Positions 18,932-27,226 of a DNA stretch of 64,000 nucleotides are shown piece after piece. The stretch's first letter is position 1. The number at the start of each line of letters is the position of its first letter. Under the pieces are notes generated by a model, which had not been told where the DNA came from, did no database searches, and saw only the letters and a list, made by a program, of their open reading frames with translations. The position numbers and the translations under genes were made by a program. Source of the stretch: JAFDZO01 sp044226845 (GTDB taxonomy: Bacteria > Bacteroidota > Ignavibacteria > Tepidaquicellales > Tepidaquicellaceae); NCBI GenBank assembly GCA_044226845.1, contig JBGAGG010000007.1, positions 181,905-245,904 of the forward strand. Direction: 5' to 3'.

Positions 18932-19822
18932 TTAAAATATTATAGTATCAGTCATCTCTGTGCGTTGTGTTTCAAATAAACCTTTCACATAAATTAAAAC
19001 TTTCTCTGTACTGCTTACATATACTCTGCTAGTATAAATATCATAATCTTGTAATTCAATTTTATCCAAAATCCCCGAGTAAACTTTTAACATTAGCAGC
19101 ACGGTTGCTCTGGAACCATCGTTAGTTAGATATGGAATTCCATAATAAGCTTTATTGTATAAATACCGTGCTTCGTATATATAATATTTTAAAAGTTTTT
19201 TAAAATTTTCATTCACTAAATTACTCTTAATATTCTGCTCAGTATAATTAAATTTTTGCAGCATTAACTGAGGTATATAAACTCTCCCTATCTCAAAATC
19301 TTCTTTAATATCTCTTAAAATATTTGTAATCTGCATAGCTTTACCAAGGCACTCAGCATATTCAAAAACCTCTTCATCTGAATACCCGAACACGTAACAC
19401 ATTATTATTCCCACTACTGAGGCAACTTTATAACAGTATAAATCTAAATCTTCATTTGAGTTGAAACGTTTTATGGTATTATCCATTTCAACACCTTCTA
19501 TCAGCTCGACAAAGTATTTTTTGGGGATTTTGTATTTTTTTATAGTTTCGCAAAAAGCGCATGATTTACCTTTAGAAAGGGAATCATCATAAATATTTTC
19601 TAAATCAAGTGTAAGCTTAGCAAGGTGTTTTTTTGTTTCTTCGGGAGATTCAGAAAGGTCAACAACGTTATCAGCATACCGGCAAAATGCATATACAGCA
19701 TAAGCAGCATATCTTTTCTCTTTGGGAAGCATGAATGAAGAAAAGTAAAAACTCTTTGCATACTGTTTAGTATAAACTCTGCACTCTTCAAAAGTTCTAT
19801 TGAATGGACTAAAGCTCGTCAT
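18932..19822 (-). CDS. crtB: Phytoene synthase CrtB
   Basis: 296 residues, squalene/phytoene synthase fold. Both aspartate-rich substrate motifs are present: CRYADNVVD (first) and NILRDIKEDFEIGRVYIPQ (second). It condenses two geranylgeranyl diphosphates to phytoene, the committed step of C40 carotenoid synthesis. The ATG at 19822 overlaps the TGA of crtI by 4 bp, indicating translational coupling. No GGPP synthase gene is in the window, so that precursor must come from elsewhere. Confidence 0.93.
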   Translation of the reverse strand: MTSFSPFNRTFEECRVYTKQYAKSFYFSSFMLPKEKRYAAYAVYAFCRYADNVVDLSESPEETKKHLAKLTLDLENIYDDSLSKGKSCAFCETIKKYKIPKKYFVELIEGVEMDNTIKRFNSNEDLDLYCYKVASVVGIIMCYVFGYSDEEVFEYAECLGKAMQITNILRDIKEDFEIGRVYIPQLMLQKFNYTEQNIKSNLVNENFKKLLKYYIYEARYLYNKAYYGIPYLTNDGSRATVLLMLKVYSGILDKIELQDYDIYTSRVYVSSTEKVLIYVKGLFETQRTEMTDTIIF

Positions 19823-21306
19823 TTTACTTCATTGCTTATTAAATTATCAACAATCTTTGCAGAGGAAAGTACTCCGGGGATTCCTGCTCCCGGGTGAGTT
19901 CCTGCTCCGACTATATATAAATTATCTATATCTTCAGATTTATTATGGGGTCTGAACCATGCAGATTGTGTAAGAATCGGTTCTACTGAAAAAGCTGAAC
20001 CAAGATAACTGTTTAAAGTATCGTTAAAATAAAGAGGGTCTATGTAATGCTCTGCGATAATATTTTCACGTAAGTTTGGAAGATAGTTGTCTTCAAGGAA
20101 TTTTAAAATTCTGTCTTTATATTTTGGAGCTTCTATTTTCCAATCTATGCCTGAAGCCTGATGAGGCACAGGAGAAAGTACATAAAATCCTTCGCATCCT
20201 TCCGGTGCAATCGTGTCGTCCGTCTTAGTCGGCATATGTAAGTAGAGTGAAAAATCGTCAGCTAATATTTTGTTAGTAAATATATCATCAAGTAATCCTT
20301 CATATCTTTTCCCAAGTATAATGTTGTGATGTTCAAGTTTTGAATCCAGATATCTTTTCTTCGTCCCAAAATAAATTACGAACAAAGACATGCTGTATCT
20401 CGTCTTTTCAATTTTATTGTCGGTATATTTTTTCCTGTACTTCTTATCTATCAGGTTTTTATAAGTAAATCCTGTTTCAGCGTTTGAAATAAAACAATCT
20501 GCAGATATCTTCTCGCCATTCATAAGTACAGCGGATTTTATTTTTCTGTTTTCAATCTGAAGCTCTTTAATCTCAGAATTCAGATGCAGCTTTCCGCCAA
20601 GTTCTTCAAACAATTTCACCATCCCAGCTATGATTGTTTTAGTTCCGCCCTTTGCATAATGAACCCCCCATTCTCTTTCAAGATAGTGTATCAAAGCATA
20701 GATGGAAGTAGTCTGGAACGGATTCCCGCCGACGAGCAGCGGATGAAAAGAAAAACACTGCCTTAGGAATTCGTTTTTTACAAATCCTGAAACATACTTG
20801 TAAACGTTTTTGTGAGATTGCAGCTTAATCAAATCAGGAATTATTTTCAGCATATCTGTAATCTTTAAAAAAGGTTTATCTGCAAGTTCAACAAAACCTT
20901 TCTGAAAAATCGGTTTAGTAGTTTTTATAAACTCTATATAACCATCTTTATCTTCAGGTGACCATTTGTCAATTTCTTTAAGAGTAAAATCAAAGTCATC
21001 ATTGTAATCAAAACTTTTCCCTTCATGATTAAAAATCCTGTAAAAAGGATTTAAAGGAATAAGTTCAAAATAATCTTCTTTCTTTTTTCCGGCTGCTTCA
21101 AATATTTCATCGAAGAGAAACGGAGCTGTTATTACAGTCGGACCTGCATCGAAAGAAAATCCGTTTATTTCAAAATAATATGCTCTGCCCCCCGGCTTAT
21201 CAAGTTTTTCAAAAATCTCTACATCAAATCCTTTTGCAGCAAGTCTTATTGCTGCAGCAAGCCCGCCAAAGCCGCTGCCAATTACAATTACTTTCTTATT
21301 TTTCAC
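19819..21306 (-). CDS. crtI: Phytoene desaturase CrtI
   Basis: 495 residues, FAD-dependent. The N-terminal dinucleotide fold VIGSGFGGLAAAIRLAAKG is followed by FSFDAGPTVITAPFLFDEIF, then the CrtI-specific block FHPLLVGGNPFQTTSIYALI with HYLEREWGVHYAKGGT, and the C-terminal NLYIVGAGTHPGAGIPGVL. It converts phytoene to lycopene by successive desaturations. It overlaps crtYd upstream by 11 bp and crtB downstream by 4 bp. The neighbouring crtD gene is a clear but distant paralog. Confidence 0.93.
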   Translation of the reverse strand: MKNKKVIVIGSGFGGLAAAIRLAAKGFDVEIFEKLDKPGGRAYYFEINGFSFDAGPTVITAPFLFDEIFEAAGKKKEDYFELIPLNPFYRIFNHEGKSFDYNDDFDFTLKEIDKWSPEDKDGYIEFIKTTKPIFQKGFVELADKPFLKITDMLKIIPDLIKLQSHKNVYKYVSGFVKNEFLRQCFSFHPLLVGGNPFQTTSIYALIHYLEREWGVHYAKGGTKTIIAGMVKLFEELGGKLHLNSEIKELQIENRKIKSAVLMNGEKISADCFISNAETGFTYKNLIDKKYRKKYTDNKIEKTRYSMSLFVIYFGTKKRYLDSKLEHHNIILGKRYEGLLDDIFTNKILADDFSLYLHMPTKTDDTIAPEGCEGFYVLSPVPHQASGIDWKIEAPKYKDRILKFLEDNYLPNLRENIIAEHYIDPLYFNDTLNSYLGSAFSVEPILTQSAWFRPHNKSEDIDNLYIVGAGTHPGAGIPGVLSSAKIVDNLISNEVK

Positions 21307-21598
21307 TTAGGGGTTTTGTTAATTTTTCCCAGATAATAAGATTCAAGGTGACTAAACTGAATCCATATAAAAAATCTTCAATGGGAATGGTAAATAGTCT
21401 AAAATTCGTTATAAAATTACTGTTGTACATAACTATCGGCCGCCAGGTCAGGTAGCCGTTAACTATGAAAAGTAGAACCACTAAAATTGCCCAAAAATTC
21501 CAAAAAGATCTTCTCTTGTATAATTTGGTCCCCAGCAAAAAATCAAAAATGATAACTAGTATGACTGCTAATATTGAAAGTGAAGTATAAGTAATCAT
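21296..21598 (-). CDS. crtYd: Lycopene cyclase subunit CrtYd
   Basis: 100 residues with three predicted membrane helices and the lycopene-cyclase-domain signature TIPIEDFLYGFSLVTLNLIIWE (P-x-E-(D/E) motif followed by F). It is the second half of a heterodimeric beta-cyclase; the first half is encoded immediately upstream with a 4-bp ATGA overlap. Such split cyclases form beta-ionone rings on lycopene ends. Whether one or both ends are cyclised cannot be read from sequence, but cruF in the same operon favours a monocyclic gamma-carotene product. Confidence 0.85.
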   Translation of the reverse strand: MITYTSLSILAVILVIIFDFLLGTKLYKRRSFWNFWAILVVLLFIVNGYLTWRPIVMYNSNFITNFRLFTIPIEDFLYGFSLVTLNLIIWEKLTKPLSEK

Positions 21599-21906
21599 CT
21601 TTTCTGCCTTTTAATAAATTTAACGCTTTCCCACAGAAACAACGAACAGAAAGGAATTACAAAAAAGAATAGAATTTCTTCAAGCGGCAGATTGAAAACA
21701 AATATTCCTGTCACATATTTTTCGTTAAAACTCCAGTGTCCTGCCTTGGTTGCAAGCACATCCCAAAAAATGTAAATAGCTGCAGGAATAATTAATGCAA
21801 GTAAAAGCCTTAAGGGATTTTTGTAAAAACTAATTTTCTTAGAAAAGCTAAGTATAAACGGAAAAAAAAAGCTGGCAAACAGAACTAAAAAATATTCACT
21901 TTTCAT
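21595..21906 (-). CDS. crtYc: Lycopene cyclase subunit CrtYc
   Basis: 103 residues, three membrane helices. The N-terminal half-domain of the split cyclase shows IYIFWDVLATKAGHWSFNEK followed by FNLPLEEILFFFVIPF, where PLEE is the conserved cyclase motif and matches PIED of CrtYd. The last codons overlap the start of crtYd (ATGA), and the first overlap the end of cruF by 11 bp. Confidence 0.87.
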   Translation of the reverse strand: MKSEYFLVLFASFFFPFILSFSKKISFYKNPLRLLLALIIPAAIYIFWDVLATKAGHWSFNEKYVTGIFVFNLPLEEILFFFVIPFCSLFLWESVKFIKRQKR

Positions 21907-22597
21907 TTTTTTGTAAATGTAAAATTGAAAGAAAAATAATTAATATGCCTGAGATTCCAACTATTGAATTCAAATAATAATAGTTCATAACATTTATAAA
22001 CAAAAATTGTAATATGCTCGATGCCAAAACTATAATTGGAAAGATAATTTTCATATAGTGACTATATTTCCCGATAAATATTTCTAAAATGAAACTAAAT
22101 ACCATTCCGATAACAAGCCAGCTTAGATAATTCTGGAATGGAATAATATTACCGGACCAAACCCAGTAATTATTTATAAAAGAAGCAAAAGGTTCAAGTA
22201 ATATATCAATAAACGCAATTAATAATCCGCTTAGAAAAATTACTAAATATCTGCTTTTATTTTTTAAAAAAAATTTTACTGTAATAAATGAGTTCACACT
22301 TAAAGTCATCCATGCAAATGCTATTGCAAGAGGAACACTTCCCGGAAGAATAGGAGAGAGTACTTTTGTGTATTCATAGCTGCCAAACGGAAATCCGGTT
22401 TGGACTCCGATAGTTTCGATAACTAACGATAGTAAAATTATCAATAGACTCGCTGAGACTGCTTTTGCTTTGGAAGTGAATTCTGCTAATATTAAGAACG
22501 TTACCAATGACTGCACAAAAAGGTAAATGGAAGAAGTAGATAAATAATTAAGCTTCAGAGAATCATTCAGCATTATAATATATCCCACCGGATACAT
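21896..22597 (-). CDS. cruF: CruF-like carotenoid 1',2'-hydratase
   Basis: 233 residues with about seven membrane helices, DUF422/CruF family. Diagnostic blocks are IETIGVQTGFPFGSYEYT (residues about 64-80), FAWMTLS, and DILLEPFASFINNYWVW. Family members add water across C1'-C2' of the open psi end of gamma-carotene or related carotenoids, creating the tertiary hydroxyl that is later glycosylated. The ATG at 22597 is used; an internal ATG eight codons later is an alternative start. It sits between the cyclase genes and the glycosyltransferase. Confidence 0.83.
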   Translation of the reverse strand: MYPVGYIIMLNDSLKLNYLSTSSIYLFVQSLVTFLILAEFTSKAKAVSASLLIILLSLVIETIGVQTGFPFGSYEYTKVLSPILPGSVPLAIAFAWMTLSVNSFITVKFFLKNKSRYLVIFLSGLLIAFIDILLEPFASFINNYWVWSGNIIPFQNYLSWLVIGMVFSFILEIFIGKYSHYMKIIFPIIVLASSILQFLFINVMNYYYLNSIVGISGILIIFLSILHLQKNEK

Positions 22598-22651
22598 TAC
22601 AAGCAGCAGAATAAAGGCAATATTCTTAAATTTAGAAAGTGTAATGTTATT

Positions 22652-23788
22652 TTATTTTAATTTGTAACTTCGGCCCTTCCAGCTTGGACCTGATGAAAAT
22701 GCTACAAGCCTCCATGAATTTAGTGTAATTAGAATTACAGTTAAAATCCCGAATGGATGCAAAATGCTTGATGTAAAACTCAGTTTATATTTAAAGCTTA
22801 AAGTAAATCTTATAAAATAATTTATAAATATTTGTGCAAGACATATTAAACTTAGTAGTGACAACCCTTGCGTTACCAAAAAAAACATTGTCCAATAAAA
22901 TGGCAGGATGAAAAAAATAAAATAGGAAATTATAATTAATGACATTGTTATAAACGAAAATCCCAGCCCCGCAAAAATATTTTTTGAAAATCCTTCCCAG
23001 ACCTGTGCAAAATTTCGATACATCCGGCAGCTTACCATTTCTATTCCGTTTAAAACTACAAGCTGCATATTGTTCTTTTTGATAAGTTTTCCCATGGTAA
23101 CATCTTCGACCATCGCATTTTTTACAGATTCATATCCCCCGATTTTTTCAAGTGAAGATTTCTTAAAAAGCATATACTGACCAACTGCTATAGTAAATTG
23201 TTTGAAACCCTTTTTCTCAAGGAAATAAAACGGCAGCAATGAAAATGTTACGAAATGTAAAATAGGAATTACAAGTTTCTCTGAAAGAGTCATTGTAATT
23301 TGATATGGCACAACAGAAAGTAAATCTGCATTGCGCACTAATGCAGTTTCAATCCCGGTACGAATTGAATTTGAATTATGAATAGTATCGGCATCAGTGA
23401 ATAACAGCCAATCACCTTTAGCTGACTGTGTCAGCTGATGGCATGCAAAGCTTTTGCCAATCCAGCCTTCCGGTAGTTCTGCGCCGTTAATAATTATTAA
23501 TTCCGGGAATTTATTTTGTAATTCTGAAAGTATCACTCCGGTTCTATCTGTTGAATGATCGTTTAGAACAATAACTTCGTATTGCGGATAATCTTGTTTG
23601 AATAAAGACTCAACACATTGACCGATGTTATCCTCTTCATTTCTCGCTGGTATTAGTACGGATACAAGTGGAAGTTTAGATGCATCAATTGCGGGAATTT
23701 TTCTTCTGCGGGTAATAAAGAGATTCCATAGGAAGATAAGTAAAAATGAAGTTAAAAATACCAGAACTGAAATTTGGAAATAGAGCAT
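22652..23788 (-). CDS. cruC: CruC-like carotenoid glucosyltransferase (GT2 family)
   Basis: 378 residues. An N-terminal membrane helix is followed by a GT-A domain: VSVLIPARNEEDNIGQCVES, VIVLNDHSTDRT, the metal-binding FTDADT and a catalytic MVEDVTMG-like block with ED. Three or four C-terminal membrane helices follow. The layout resembles the hydroxychlorobactene glucosyltransferase CruC of green sulfur bacteria. Predicted role: transfer of a hexose to the 1'-hydroxyl made by CruF. It is adjacent to the acyltransferase gene, the same pairing as CruC/CruD. Exact sugar donor unknown. Confidence 0.78.
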   Translation of the reverse strand: MLYFQISVLVFLTSFLLIFLWNLFITRRRKIPAIDASKLPLVSVLIPARNEEDNIGQCVESLFKQDYPQYEVIVLNDHSTDRTGVILSELQNKFPELIIINGAELPEGWIGKSFACHQLTQSAKGDWLLFTDADTIHNSNSIRTGIETALVRNADLLSVVPYQITMTLSEKLVIPILHFVTFSLLPFYFLEKKGFKQFTIAVGQYMLFKKSSLEKIGGYESVKNAMVEDVTMGKLIKKNNMQLVVLNGIEMVSCRMYRNFAQVWEGFSKNIFAGLGFSFITMSLIIISYFIFFILPFYWTMFFLVTQGLSLLSLICLAQIFINYFIRFTLSFKYKLSFTSSILHPFGILTVILITLNSWRLVAFSSGPSWKGRSYKLK

Positions 23789-23798
23789 TTAAGTATAA

Positions 23799-24500
23799 CT
23801 ATTTATTTCTTTTATCAATGGACTTTTTGCCCGAAAGTAATGTGCAATAGCTTGAAGTGTTGGAATTCAAAATATCGGATTTTAGAATTTCCAGGTTGTT
23901 TGTAAGCTCAACGGATAGAACATTAGTAAGCTGCTTTGCGTTCCCAATATTTTTTATATCAAAGGGTCTTAGTTTGAGAAATATTTCAGGTCTTTGGTGC
24001 ATTAAAAATTCATATCGGAAGCTCAAGGAGAATAAATTTACGTCACCAGTTCTTTCTACTATTTTGCTTAAGCCTGAATGAAATATTAAAGGTCTTGTAT
24101 CGTTCGGCAGCATTTTCCCTTGTGGAAAAATCCACAGAACTTTTTGGGTATCTTTTAAAAGATCAACAGAGTACTCAATTGCTTTATAGGATGAAAATGA
24201 TGAGGATTTATCAACGGAGAATGCTCCGAGACGACTGAAGAATTTATGCTTCGCCAGCTGTTCAATATCCATCATGATATATGCGTCTATATTCCATATA
24301 CCCTTAGAAAGAAAAAAAGCAATTAAGCCATCCCACCAGTTTGAATGATTTGCAAATATTATTGTTGGCAGATTTTGGTTTCTATTTCCGAAAGCCGACG
24401 AATTATCCAGGTGAATTTTATAGAAGAACTTTTTTATAAGACGTGTATTGTAATAATTAAAAATTTTTTCAAATAATCGAATTTTTCGTGCTTTAATCAT
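23799..24500 (-). CDS. PlsC-type acyltransferase, CruD-like (carotenoid glucoside acylation)
   Basis: 233 residues with the glycerophosphate-acyltransferase fold: the catalytic block IIFANHSNWWDG carries HSNWWD in place of H-x4-D, followed by the WIFPQGKMLPNDTRP block (F-P-E-G-like). No long membrane segment, so probably membrane-associated. It is the first gene of the carotenoid operon, 10 bp before the glycosyltransferase gene. By position and family it should esterify a fatty acid to the carotenoid glucoside, as CruD does in Chlorobaculum. A phospholipid acyltransferase is the alternative. Confidence 0.72.
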   Translation of the reverse strand: MIKARKIRLFEKIFNYYNTRLIKKFFYKIHLDNSSAFGNRNQNLPTIIFANHSNWWDGLIAFFLSKGIWNIDAYIMMDIEQLAKHKFFSRLGAFSVDKSSSFSSYKAIEYSVDLLKDTQKVLWIFPQGKMLPNDTRPLIFHSGLSKIVERTGDVNLFSLSFRYEFLMHQRPEIFLKLRPFDIKNIGNAKQLTNVLSVELTNNLEILKSDILNSNTSSYCTLLSGKKSIDKRNK

Positions 24501-24748
24501 AAATGGAAATTAGTTAGTTCAATTCATACAAATTGCTGTAAATCAATTACGATTTTAACAATAATATAAAAATATACTCTACGGGTTGAAAGTGAAATAA
24601 AATTTTAAGACAGGAAATAGCACAAATTGTTTGATTATACGACTTTATTTTAATTTTTCAACAGGCGGATTTTAAGGCACTTAATGATTGTAATTATTGC
24701 AACATCAAAAATACTATCAATATGAAAGTTAATTTTGAATGACACTCT

Positions 24749-24790
24749 TTTACTAAAAAAGAAACGGCAAAGATTGAAAAATTCTTTGCC
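24749..24790 (-). terminator. Second intrinsic terminator, minus strand
   Basis: Stem GGCAAAGA / TCTTTGCC with a 9-nt loop (24766-24790), followed on the minus strand by a run of T (GTTTCTTTTTT). It lies in the 378-bp gap between the T9SS gene ending at 24879 and the carotenoid operon, which starts at 24500, and insulates the operon from read-through. Confidence 0.75.
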
Positions 24791-24799
24791 ATTTATCAG

Positions 24800-24849
24800 A
24801 TAAATATAAAAAAAATAACCTGCACCGGCTTTTAAGGGCACGATGCAGG
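24800..24849 (-). terminator. Primary intrinsic terminator of the 24879-26810 gene
   Basis: On the minus strand, CCTGCATCG pairs with CGGTGCAGG (one wobble), closing a short GC-rich inner stem, followed by TTATTTTTTTT. It starts 30 bp past the stop at 24879. With the hairpin at 24766-24790 it forms a tandem terminator. The rest of the 24501-24748 gap is AT-rich with no convincing gene; a clear promoter for the carotenoid operon was not found there. Confidence 0.8.
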
Positions 24850-24878
24850 CCTCCGCTATGACGATGTTATCGCCACTT

Positions 24879-26810
24879 TCATTTAAGTAAAATCATTTTT
24901 TTAACAGCTGAGTAATCAACAGAATTTAATCTGTAAAAATATATTCCGCTGGATAAACTAAATCCAGAAGCGTTAAAGCTTACAATATGATACCCCGCAG
25001 GAAGATTAGAGTTTACCAAAGAAGCTACTTCTCTTCCGCTTACATCAAATATTTTAAGCGTTACAAATTCATCCTTTGGAATTTCAAATGTCATTTTTGT
25101 TGTTGGATTAAACGGATTAGGGTAGTTCTGATTTAATACAAATTTTTCTGGAATACCTATTACAACTTCATTCTGCAAATCGAAATATTTGTAATTTCCA
25201 TTATAGTCAATTTGTTTTAATCGATAAAAATATTTTCCGGGTATTAAATTTTTATCCCTGAATATATAATTGTTTTCTGTACCCGAGTTTCCTTGACCTG
25301 CAACACTTCCAATTTTTCTCCAGCTATTATTTCCATTATCTTTCCTTTCTATATCAAATCCGCTGTTGTTTAATTCTGAGGAAGTTGACCATTTTAAAAG
25401 TACATTATTTTCTCTTCTCTCATAATTAAATGATGTGAGTTCCACAGGAAGAAGGGGATTTGAATATTTGAGAGTAACTATTTTATTGGAGTTTGCAAGA
25501 GAGTTTCGTGTTAAAGATATGTAAAGAGAATTATTCGCATCTATGGAAAATGTATTTGCGACCATATTATTACTTCCGCTTCCATTATAAAATATTGAAT
25601 CAATTAAATTTCCTGAGCTGTTTAACCTCATTACCTTTAGATGAGAAGTTGAAAAAGTAGGAGTCCAAAAATAACCCAGCACAAATATTGTCCCATCGTT
25701 TGATACTATGATTTTTTTAGAAGATTCTGCAGTAGAATTTGATATATGTGTGAACAACCATTCCAAACTACCAGCAGGAGTATATTTCAAAACGGCAGAT
25801 TTAGTTAAAAAATATCCTAATCCTGAATCCATAGAAAGTGTACCGCAAATATAAACATTCCCGTCATCAGCAATTGCGAAATCTTCTGCATGGTCGTTAT
25901 TATATGTTCCGTAACTTGTCGTATCAGTCCATTGTAAAGATAAAGATGAATCAAGTTTCACTATTATCATCGTTACTCCCGTACCTTTTCCTACAGCATA
26001 AATATTTCCGGAATTATCTATTTTCATTTTATATAAGGACTCCTCGGCATATTCATCATCATACAGGTAAGAATGAATTAAATCTCCATCAGGTGAATAT
26101 TTCAAAAAATTAAAATCGGGAGTTAAATATTCAGAATTGCCTGCTGTGTAAATAAAGCCGGCATTATCCTTTGCAATGAATTTTGAAACATCAGTTCCTA
26201 GAGCCAAAGAGTCACTACTATCAAAATTTTTTGACCATAAAACATTTCCTGAAGTATCAAGCTTTAGAGTGAGCGCATCTTGATTTCCTGTAAGCCAGTT
26301 ATAAGTATAACCTGTCGCATAAATTCCATTTGGAAGATCTACAAGAATATCATTGATGTAATCATAATTTGTTCCGCTGAAATTAAAAGTTGTTGACCAT
26401 GAGACATATCCATCCGGAGTAATTTTAATGATAGAGCAGTTTTGTTTGGTTACGGTATCGCTTAAGTTACCTGCTGCATATATATTACCGTCATTTCCAA
26501 TTTTAATTACTTTGCCTGCATCATTATCGTTAAATGCTTCACTTTCTGAGCCGTCAAAAATTCTGACCCATTCTTCCACACCTGAGGAATTGTATTTAAT
26601 GACAACAAAATCGTAATTAAATCCTGATATATATTTTTCACCTATAACATAACAGTTTCCGGATGCATCAATAACATTATCGTTAGGAGTATCGCGGTTT
26701 GGACCGGCAGCATTGTAAGTCTGGCTCCATTGTAGAGATTGTGAAAATAAATTCTGACTGAATGCAGTTAACATTAGAGTCATAAAGAGTAAGTAAATTT
26801 TTGATTTCAT
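24879..26810 (-). CDS. T9SS cargo with SBBP-type beta-propeller repeats
   Basis: 643 residues. Signal peptide MKSKIYLLFMTLMLTAFSQN, cleaved near LFSQS. Residues about 45-470 contain recurrent ~55-residue blades with D-x-x-GN-x-Y-x-x-G (DASGNCYVIG, GNDGNIYAAG, DNSGNIYAVG, ADDGNVYICG) and V-x-K-Y/L, typical of SBBP beta-propellers. A short FN3-like Ig region (VELTSFNYERRENNVLLKWS) follows. The last ~85 residues form a type A T9SS sorting domain (NQNYPNPFNPTTKM, GREVASLV, LSSGIYFYRL, VKKMILLK). Expected to be exported by T9SS and attached to or released from the cell surface. It is divergent from helical paralog 2. Confidence 0.88.
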   Translation of the reverse strand: MKSKIYLLFMTLMLTAFSQNLFSQSLQWSQTYNAAGPNRDTPNDNVIDASGNCYVIGEKYISGFNYDFVVIKYNSSGVEEWVRIFDGSESEAFNDNDAGKVIKIGNDGNIYAAGNLSDTVTKQNCSIIKITPDGYVSWSTTFNFSGTNYDYINDILVDLPNGIYATGYTYNWLTGNQDALTLKLDTSGNVLWSKNFDSSDSLALGTDVSKFIAKDNAGFIYTAGNSEYLTPDFNFLKYSPDGDLIHSYLYDDEYAEESLYKMKIDNSGNIYAVGKGTGVTMIIVKLDSSLSLQWTDTTSYGTYNNDHAEDFAIADDGNVYICGTLSMDSGLGYFLTKSAVLKYTPAGSLEWLFTHISNSTAESSKKIIVSNDGTIFVLGYFWTPTFSTSHLKVMRLNSSGNLIDSIFYNGSGSNNMVANTFSIDANNSLYISLTRNSLANSNKIVTLKYSNPLLPVELTSFNYERRENNVLLKWSTSSELNNSGFDIERKDNGNNSWRKIGSVAGQGNSGTENNYIFRDKNLIPGKYFYRLKQIDYNGNYKYFDLQNEVVIGIPEKFVLNQNYPNPFNPTTKMTFEIPKDEFVTLKIFDVSGREVASLVNSNLPAGYHIVSFNASGFSLSSGIYFYRLNSVDYSAVKKMILLK

Positions 26811-27226
26811 TTTTAGCGGATTAAATTTTCAAAATTGAAATTTATACTTTTTGATTAAGGCAGTTTAAATCCGGAAAGACACCTGCCGGCAGTAAATGCT
26901 GCAATGCGGGGATTGCTTCCGACAGGTTTTATTTTGAATTGAAATTTTTTGGATTTAATGAGCTTGTGAAGCTTATTGAAAGATATAGTTTTGGAGGCGA
27001 TAATATTATTAAATTTAATCATAGCGGATGATTTAATTTTTAAACTATTGCAACATAATGATTGAAAATTTATTTGTGAAAGGAATTTTATTAAGTGTTG
27101 TGAAGTGTGAATATCTTTTAAAAATACTATATAACATCTAAAATAAGCTATTTTACAATGTTTTAGCCGTGAAAATGTGAAATGATTTTAACTGAAAAAT
27201 GATTTATATTTCCGGACCTCTACAGA
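26811..27226. other. Divergent intergenic region with a compact structured element
   Basis: 416 bp between the T9SS gene (-) and helical paralog 2 (+); no credible gene. At 26881-26926 the bases ACCTGCCGG and CCGACAGGT pair (one mismatch) and enclose two small hairpins (GCAG-TAAATG-CTGC and GCAAT-GCGGGG-ATTGC). This lies 71-116 nt upstream of the T9SS start, so it is probably in that gene's leader or is a bound site. A weak -7-like TATATTTC precedes the paralog start. The remainder is plain AT-rich sequence. Confidence 0.4.

Noticed and set aside
24650..24841. 63-codon open frame between the T9SS gene and the carotenoid operon
   Set aside because: It overlaps two intrinsic terminators and has no coding features beyond being open.
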